Source: Streptococcus viridans
GTDB taxonomy: Bacteria > Bacillota > Bacilli > Lactobacillales > Streptococcaceae
DNA: 64,000 bases
Assembly: GCF_900636365.1 (NCBI RefSeq)
Contig: NZ_LR134266.1
Location: 695,501 to 759,500, forward strand
Direction of reading: 5' to 3'
A program made the translations under genes and the position numbers. The notes below the pieces were generated by a model that worked only from the letters and a program-made list of their open reading frames with translations, searched no databases and was not told the origin of the DNA. The first letter of the stretch is position 1. The number at the start of each line of letters is the position of its first letter. Shown here piece by piece: positions 58,639 to 64,000 of this stretch.

Positions 58639-60024
58639 ATGAAGAATTCCTACTTGAAAATGTTTATCCTCATTATTCTAAACCTCCTTTTTATCGGAGG
58701 AATTTACCTAGCTTATCAGAAGATTGAGGAAGCACGCGCCATCAAAAATTATAATCAACAGTTTTCCAAAGCTGTCCGGGAAGAAGAAGCAATTGAAAAA
58801 GACAAGGATACCAGCCTTCAAAAAGGAATGGTTGGTCAAACATATGTCGCGGCTTACTACCCGAAAAATAATGAAGAACCCATCGCAGTGGTTAAAGAGA
58901 GAATTTTGGCTGACGTTGGCTCTCTTCCCCAAGAAGAGAAGAATAACCAGCAAGCAAAAGAGCTTTTGTTCTACCATACCGAACGTTCAGAAGACCCATT
59001 TGTAGGGGTTCATCCTTATCAGATGAAGAAGACCCAGTACAAGTGGAAAAATGGCAAATTCATTAAAGATGGGATTGACAAACTACCTCTCCTCTATCTA
59101 ACGGATGAGGGGACGGTCTTCCAATTTTCCCAATTGTTTACGAATGCAGATCTAGCCAAAGAAATTCTTTTGACAGAATTGCGTTCTCAGCTGGTCTTCC
59201 TACAGTTAGGGGAAGATCGAATTGAAGAGCTAATGCAAGCTGTTTCAGCAAGTGATATGGCAGGCTGGCAGTTCACCTACAATCAAGGGGTTCTTTCTAT
59301 TACCCTTCCAGTTACTATTGAGGGCATGGAAACCTTCGATGTACCCCTTTCGAAGCTCTATGATGTGATTGATTCTACTCGTCTGAATCCCGGAGATCTT
59401 CAAGCTTATGAGGCCTACCAAACTCAACGTCATGCTAAGATGGTTGCCTTAACATTTGATGATGGTCCAGATCCAACGACGACCCCTCAAGCCCTGGATA
59501 TCCTCAACAAGTACCATGTTAAGGCTACTTTCTTTATGCTTGGGAAGAATGTCTCGGCCTATCCTGAAGTGGCTAAACGGGTACGTCAGGAAGGACATGA
59601 AATCGGAATCCATACCTGGAATCATCCTGTCTTAACCAAGTTGCCTTTGGAGTCTGCCCAAAAAGAAATCATGGATACGAAGGAAGTGATTCAAAAGGTC
59701 ACAGGAGTGCAAACGAAGATTACTCGTCCGCCTTATGGTTCGATTAATAGTGCCATTCAATATGCCGTTGATCAGGCCTTTATCATGTGGGATGTGGATA
59801 CATTGGATTGGAAGACCCACAATACACAAGCCATCTTGGCAGAAGTGAAAAAACAAGTCAAACCAGGATCGATCATCCTGATGCACGATATTCACCAAAC
59901 ATCTATTAATGCTCTTCCAGCCGTGATTGAATACCTTCAATCGCAAGGCTACACCATCGTCACGGTTGATGAACTCTTAAACCACCAAGTGGAAAGTCAT
60001 CGCCTCTATTACAATCGTAATTAA
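58639..60024 (+). CDS. pgdA: Peptidoglycan N-acetylglucosamine deacetylase (PgdA-like)
   Basis: The enzyme deacetylates GlcNAc in peptidoglycan and so protects against lysozyme. The 461-residue protein has an N-terminal membrane anchor (about residues 8-27), a middle domain of about 230 residues, and a C-terminal NodB domain (from about residue 267) with TFDDGPD, HTWNHP and RPPYGS and the general acid His in LMHDIHQ. Length and layout match pneumococcal PgdA. The ATG at 58639 has no Shine-Dalgarno and sits 6 bases after a TATAAT. Confidence 0.9.
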   Translation: MKNSYLKMFILIILNLLFIGGIYLAYQKIEEARAIKNYNQQFSKAVREEEAIEKDKDTSLQKGMVGQTYVAAYYPKNNEEPIAVVKERILADVGSLPQEEKNNQQAKELLFYHTERSEDPFVGVHPYQMKKTQYKWKNGKFIKDGIDKLPLLYLTDEGTVFQFSQLFTNADLAKEILLTELRSQLVFLQLGEDRIEELMQAVSASDMAGWQFTYNQGVLSITLPVTIEGMETFDVPLSKLYDVIDSTRLNPGDLQAYEAYQTQRHAKMVALTFDDGPDPTTTPQALDILNKYHVKATFFMLGKNVSAYPEVAKRVRQEGHEIGIHTWNHPVLTKLPLESAQKEIMDTKEVIQKVTGVQTKITRPPYGSINSAIQYAVDQAFIMWDVDTLDWKTHNTQAILAEVKKQVKPGSIILMHDIHQTSINALPAVIEYLQSQGYTIVTVDELLNHQVESHRLYYNRN

Positions 60025-60027
60025 AAA

Positions 60028-60057
60028 AATCGTTCGTAGATTTACGAACGATTTTGA
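60028..60057 (+). terminator. Terminator of pgdA (hairpin copy 1)
   Basis: AATCGTTCGTA/TACGAACGATT with a 4-base loop is followed by T. The same stem recurs at 60304. Confidence 0.8.
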
Positions 60058-60142
60058 ATGTAGACAAACTATTGTTTTACATAAAACACCGGGATGATTT
60101 TCAAAAATTGACTTTTATTTTTTAATCATTTAAGAATATGAA

Positions 60143-60278
60143 AAACTTTCCGCTGTGAGAAAAATGCCTGAAACACAATTGTTTCAGGCACTCGGGAGTT
60201 TTGAAACTTTAGGTTCAAAACTAAGTCATGGAACTTCTACGAAGTTCGCTGACGTCCGTACTCACTTAAGGAAAGTTT
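60143..60278. repeat. Structured dispersed repeat, copy 3 (136 bp)
   Basis: It is the reverse complement of the 3387-3522 copy with only a handful of changes and the same length. One pair of changes (G to A and C to T) lies on opposite sides of the GTTTTGA/TCAAAAC stem and keeps it paired. The terminal inverted repeats and three inner hairpins are intact. It sits between two copies of the same terminator stem in the gap between convergent pgdA and the helicase gene. Confidence 0.8.
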
Positions 60279-60303
60279 TAAAAATGACTTTATCTTCAAT
60301 CTG

Positions 60304-60335
60304 AATCGTTCGTAATGATACGAACGATTTTCTTA
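60304..60335 (-). terminator. Terminator of the helicase gene (hairpin copy 2)
   Basis: AATCGTTCGTA/TACGAACGATT has the same arms as the pgdA terminator with a different loop. The minus-strand T-run is weak, so it could also work on the plus strand. Confidence 0.6.
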
Positions 60336-61421
60336 TTCTTCCCCTATATAAAGTTGAGCTCCTTTGAGAACCAGGGGACGAACGGCGGTTAATTTTTTCA
60401 AACTTTTTAATTCTTCTGGGTGGCTGACCAAGGTGATGACATAGCCCTCTTTACCCATGCGTCCGGTACGTCCAGATCGGTGGATGTAGGTTTCGGTATC
60501 TCGAGGGACTTCATAGTTGACGACACATTCTAGAGAGTCAATATCAATTCCTCGTGCCACCAAATCTGTTGCAAGAAGGAGTGTCAGCTGGTGGTCCTTA
60601 AAGCGTTCCAGAATGACTTTTCGGAACTTGACATTAACGTCACTAGCAAGTGAGACGGCGCTAACTTCTCGGTATTGGAGTTTTTCTTCGGCGCTTCCTA
60701 GGTCTGACAAGCTGTTGAAGAAAACGAGGCCACGAAAGTCTTCGACATTGGAGAGTTTTCTGAGGAGTTCAACCTTTTCTCGCTTATCCACTTCCATATA
60801 GAAGTGCTGGATATTGTCCAAGTTTTGTCCTTCCACTTGAATGGTTAGAGTATTGGGTTCGATTTGTTCTGGATCAAACTTGGTCGTTGCACTCATATAG
60901 ATAAATTGATGATCTCGGGGCGCGTAGTGGCAAATCTTATCGACAAAGTGATACTGAGAGTCGCTAAACAGTTGATCAAATTCATCCAGGATGATGGTAT
61001 CAACATTCATCATCTTGATTTTCTTTAACTTGATCAATTCAAAAATACGGCCTGGAGTTCCAATGAGAATTTCGGGTCCCTTTTTGAGGCGTTCGATTTG
61101 CCGTTTTTGACTAGAGCCTGAAAGGAAGAGTTGGGCACTGAGTCCAAGAGGTTCCGCCCATTGTTTGGCAACATCAAAGATTTGTCCGGCCAATTCTGTA
61201 TTGGGTGATAGGATCAACAATTGTTGTGCTTTTTTAGGTTTTAGCTTGAGAAGACTAGGGAAGAGATAGGCCAGGGTCTTTCCGGTTCCTGTCGGGCTGA
61301 CTCCAAGCACGTTCTCCCCTTGGGTGATCGGCTCAAAGAGGCGTTCTTGGATTTCAGTCAGTTGCTCAAAGCCGAGGGTTTTGAGTTGCTCTTGCCAAAG
61401 CGGTGGAAATGCTAGTGTCAT
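60333..61421 (-). CDS. DEAD-box RNA helicase (CshB-like)
   Basis: The 362-residue SF2 helicase has the Q motif, P-loop SPTGTGKT, motif II DEFD in place of DEAD, motif III SAT, and motif VI HRSGRTGR. It probably remodels RNA in ribosome assembly or decay. It has no long C-terminal extension. ATG at 61421 begins MTLAFPPLW; the longer frame from 61454 overlaps the upstream gene. It starts one base after the oxidoreductase stop, so the two are co-transcribed. Confidence 0.9.
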   Translation of the reverse strand: MTLAFPPLWQEQLKTLGFEQLTEIQERLFEPITQGENVLGVSPTGTGKTLAYLFPSLLKLKPKKAQQLLILSPNTELAGQIFDVAKQWAEPLGLSAQLFLSGSSQKRQIERLKKGPEILIGTPGRIFELIKLKKIKMMNVDTIILDEFDQLFSDSQYHFVDKICHYAPRDHQFIYMSATTKFDPEQIEPNTLTIQVEGQNLDNIQHFYMEVDKREKVELLRKLSNVEDFRGLVFFNSLSDLGSAEEKLQYREVSAVSLASDVNVKFRKVILERFKDHQLTLLLATDLVARGIDIDSLECVVNYEVPRDTETYIHRSGRTGRMGKEGYVITLVSHPEELKSLKKLTAVRPLVLKGAQLYIGEE

Positions 61422-61422
61422 A

Positions 61423-62400
61423 TTAATGTTCGTCCTTAAAGTGTATTCCAGCATCTTGGCGCATAGCGTAGAGGGTTTGGTGAACCATCTGTCCTGTTTG
61501 AAGCCAAGTCTGGTAAAGTGTCTGGTTACCTTCTGTCATTATACTTGCAAAGGCCTGAGCTTCTTCCAGCATGTTATGAGAAGCAGGAGTAATCGGAAGT
61601 TGGTAACTAGTTCCAGAATGATCTTGAAAGAAAGCCTGACTAACGGCTTCGATTCCACTTAAGAAAAGGGTGCCGTCTGTCGTGTAAATTTCAGCAGGAA
61701 GATTGCTGGTCACATCTTTGCCGGCTTGAATGCCAATGACAAAGTCAGAATAAACCAAGCTACCATGTCCGTTCAAATCGATTGAATTAGGCAATTGCCG
61801 CGCTTGATAAGTTACTGATTCAGGTTGACCAAAGAGGCCGATTGCAAAGTAGAGAGGATAGACTCCCAAATCCATGAGGGCTCCACCCGCAAATTGGTCG
61901 GAGAAAATATTGGGAGTATTTCCTTTCAAGAGCTCGGGCATTTTAGAAGAGTATTTGGCATAAGTCATGTGGCCACCCAAGATGGTCTTGTCTTTGAGAA
62001 AGTCTTGGATGATCTCAAAGGCTTTTTCATGATAGTTGCGAGCGGCTTCAAATAGATAGACCTGGTGCTCCTTGGCTAATTTAACCAACTCTTTCCATTC
62101 CTTGGGAGTGGTGACAGCTGGTTTTTCAAGGATGACATGTTTCTTAGCCAAGAGGGCTAACTTTGCCTGAGGATAGTGGAGTGAATTGGGACTAGCAATG
62201 TAGATGACATCTAGGTCACTATCTAAAAAGGCAATCAGGTCATCATAGAGGGCCACTTGTTCATAAGGTTGGGTGAAACTACGAGCTTTCTCCAAGGTCC
62301 GTGAATAGACCGCTCTTAACTCATACTGGTCTGTTTCTTTAGCTGCAGCAAGGAAGGAATGGGAAATGGCACTGGTGCCGATGATACCGAGTTTCAGCAT
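61423..62400 (-). CDS. Gfo/Idh/MocA-family oxidoreductase
   Basis: The 325-residue NAD(P)-dependent enzyme has the Rossmann start MLKLGIIGTSAISHSF, the EKPAVT motif with the catalytic Lys, and a C-terminal alpha/beta domain with the GGALMDLGVYPLYF segment. It likely oxidises a sugar or similar polyol; the substrate is unknown. ATG at 62400 follows AAAGGAG; an ATG at 62415 would lie upstream of this site. Confidence 0.9.
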   Translation of the reverse strand: MLKLGIIGTSAISHSFLAAAKETDQYELRAVYSRTLEKARSFTQPYEQVALYDDLIAFLDSDLDVIYIASPNSLHYPQAKLALLAKKHVILEKPAVTTPKEWKELVKLAKEHQVYLFEAARNYHEKAFEIIQDFLKDKTILGGHMTYAKYSSKMPELLKGNTPNIFSDQFAGGALMDLGVYPLYFAIGLFGQPESVTYQARQLPNSIDLNGHGSLVYSDFVIGIQAGKDVTSNLPAEIYTTDGTLFLSGIEAVSQAFFQDHSGTSYQLPITPASHNMLEEAQAFASIMTEGNQTLYQTWLQTGQMVHQTLYAMRQDAGIHFKDEH

Positions 62401-62609
62401 GGCAGCTCCTTTCAATCAGGTATTTACTGGTTTCATTATATCATGTTTCATCCTAAAAAGATGGAATGGGCCTTTCTAATTGGGACGGAGGATAGGAGGG
62501 AAGGTCTTCTTAGAAGGTTGATGAAAATCCTTAGAAAAAAGGTTTAAGTCGTGGTCAAGAGACCGCTTTTGTGATAGAATAAATAGGATTATAAAAAATG
62601 GAGAAGAAG

Positions 62610-63245
62610 ATGCGAAACAGACCAATTATTATCGGTGTAACAGGTGGTTCTGGTGGGGGGAAAACCAGTGTTTCTCGAGCTATTTTGTCCCACTTTCCAG
62701 ATGAAAAGATTGCTATGATTGAGCACGATTCTTATTACAAGGATCAAAGTCATCTAACCTTTGAAGAGCGGATTCAGACCAACTATGACCATCCTTTTGC
62801 CTTTGATACAGACCTCATGATTGAGCAAATCAATGAGTTGTTGGCTGGCCGTCCGGTTGACATTCCAACTTATGACTATGCAGCGCATACGCGTAGCGCC
62901 AAGACTTATCGCCAGGAGCCTCAGGATGTCTTTATCGTTGAGGGGATTTTGGTCTTGGAGGACAAGCGTCTTCGTGACTTGATGGATATTAAGATTTTCG
63001 TTGATACCGATGATGATGTGCGGATCATTCGCCGGATTAAGCGAGATATGGAAGAGCGTGGTCGGAGTTTGGACAGCGTCATTGAGCAGTACTTAGGAGT
63101 GGTGAAGCCGATGTACCATCAGTTCATCGAGCCAACCAAGCGCTATGCGGATGTTATCATTCCAGAAGGCGTGACCAATACTGTAGCCATTGATTTGATT
63201 ACGACCAAGATTGAGAAGATTTTGAGCGAATCACGTGAAGGATAA
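62610..63245 (+). CDS. udk: Uridine kinase
   Basis: Udk phosphorylates uridine and cytidine in pyrimidine salvage. The 211-residue protein has Walker A GGSGGGKT (residues 12-19) and the YDHPFAFD and [13 protein letters not shown] segments. ATG at 62610 follows GGAGAAG at 62600; the ATG at 62598 overlaps this site and is less likely. Confidence 0.95.
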   Translation: MRNRPIIIGVTGGSGGGKTSVSRAILSHFPDEKIAMIEHDSYYKDQSHLTFEERIQTNYDHPFAFDTDLMIEQINELLAGRPVDIPTYDYAAHTRSAKTYRQEPQDVFIVEGILVLEDKRLRDLMDIKIFVDTDDDVRIIRRIKRDMEERGRSLDSVIEQYLGVVKPMYHQFIEPTKRYADVIIPEGVTNTVAIDLITTKIEKILSESREG

Positions 63246-63311
63246 GATAACAAGTGAGAGAGGTTAGGAAGTAGTGTCCCAGCCTCTTTTCCATGACAAA
63301 TAGGGAGAAAT

Positions 63312-63983
63312 ATGAAAAAGTTAAGAAGGGAGTTTCACTCCAGAAGTAAGGCCTTTGCCTGCCTACTGACCATGTGTGCAGGCTTTTCAGATGCCTACAC
63401 CTTTATCGAAAGAGGAGGGACCTTGGCCGCGGGCCAAACTGGGAACGTGGTTTTTCTATCCGTTGGGTTAATTGGCCATGAAATCGCGGATGTGGAGGTC
63501 AAACTAGCAACCATGTTGGCCTTTATGATCGGGATTTTCTTGATGACCGTCTTTCAACGCTTCTTTAGTCATTCGGTTTGGCGGCTCAGTACCTTGGTGC
63601 CCTTGGTTTTGACGACCTTGGTGGCAGGATTTCTTCCCAAAGAAGTGCCCAATGTTCTGATTGTGCCTTTCTTTGGACTGAGCTTGGGGATTGTAGCCAC
63701 TTCCTTTGGAGAAGTAGATGATTACGCCTACAACCATTCTTTTATGACAGGGAATCTCAAGAAGACCATGGTCGCATATGGAAATTTTGTACGGGAGCGG
63801 AAGATGGAGTTTTTCTGGGAGTCTCTCTTTATGACTTCTTTGATTGGGAGCTTTGTGGGAGGAGCTATTCTTTCCACCTTCCTCATCCAATATTACGGCC
63901 TTCGGACCATCTGGTTTGTTTCCCTTGTTCTGACCCTCTTTCTCTCTTATCGGGCGATTCAATATGTTCGAAGGGATATCTAG
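63312..63983 (+). CDS. YoaK-family (DUF1275) membrane protein
   Basis: The 223-residue protein has about six membrane helices and the DUF1275 signature (AGFSDAYTFIERGGTLAAGQTGNVVFL). A GGGAGAAAT Shine-Dalgarno precedes the ATG. Function unknown. The remaining 17 bases of the window hold no gene. Confidence 0.88.
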   Translation: MKKLRREFHSRSKAFACLLTMCAGFSDAYTFIERGGTLAAGQTGNVVFLSVGLIGHEIADVEVKLATMLAFMIGIFLMTVFQRFFSHSVWRLSTLVPLVLTTLVAGFLPKEVPNVLIVPFFGLSLGIVATSFGEVDDYAYNHSFMTGNLKKTMVAYGNFVRERKMEFFWESLFMTSLIGSFVGGAILSTFLIQYYGLRTIWFVSLVLTLFLSYRAIQYVRRDI

Positions 63984-64000
63984 TCACATTCAAATAGTTT

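Overview
The window is a low-GC Gram-positive chromosome segment from an oral Streptococcus, most likely of the mitis/sanguinis group. The placement rests on the pepN-ciaRH neighbourhood, a tmRNA whose tag reads AKNNTSYALAA, the gene orders cdaA-cdaR-glmM, rapZ-yvcK-whiA, dnaG-rpoD and pfkA-pyk, a Har-type flavoprotein and an LPXTG surface protein. Species is not resolved; S. parasanguinis or S. australis relatives would fit. Nearly all of the window is ordinary core genome, and the unusual material is mostly between genes.

Layout. 1-3.5 kb: the end of an Rgg regulator, two tandem MFS exporter paralogues and a structured repeat. 3.6-9.2 kb: murT-gatD-lapA on the minus strand (lipid II amidation), divergent from cdaA-cdaR-glmM (c-di-AMP and cell-wall precursor synthesis). 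9.2-10.8 kb: a proline-rich sortase-anchored adhesin. 10.9-16 kb: obg, ridA and rapZ-yvcK-whiA with two small genes. 16-19 kb: ferredoxin/flavodoxin-type reductase, glycerol facilitator, rpsU, mscL. 19.4-22.5 kb: dnaG-rpoD followed by an array of 50-nt hairpin repeats. 22.6-25.3 kb: sufT-like gene, ABC exporter, tmRNA and tRNA-Ser. 25.4-38 kb: dnaE, pfkA, pyk, a signal peptidase homologue without its catalytic dyad, a CDF metal exporter, pcrA, a second structured repeat, a DUF2130 gene and a hydrolase. 38-42.7 kb: har, a candidate small RNA, and a small accessory patch with a broken truB copy, type VII secretion-associated remnants and an orphan membrane protein ahead of intact truB. 42.7-46.5 kb: ribF, spx, UPF0223, inositol-phosphatase and rRNA methyltransferase genes. 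46.6-51.6 kb: the complete pst-phoU phosphate operon. 51.7-57.8 kb: pepN, bioY, a low-complexity membrane protein, ciaR-ciaH. 57.8-64 kb: an inverted-repeat element, glyoxalase, pgdA, a third structured repeat, a DEAD-box helicase, an oxidoreductase, udk and a DUF1275 membrane protein.

Functionally, much of the window concerns the cell envelope: MurT/GatD, CdaA/CdaR, GlmM, PgdA, the LPXTG protein, CiaRH and MscL.

No large undescribed gene system is visible. The best candidates for something new are RNA-scale: a 136-bp repeat present three times with three stems that covary; a four-unit 50-nt array behind rpoD; a second MFS gene whose ribosome binding site lies in a terminator-like hairpin with a promoter in its loop; and a roughly 85-nt small RNA next to the truB scar. 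No CRISPR array, complete insertion sequence, complete prophage or rRNA operon is visible.
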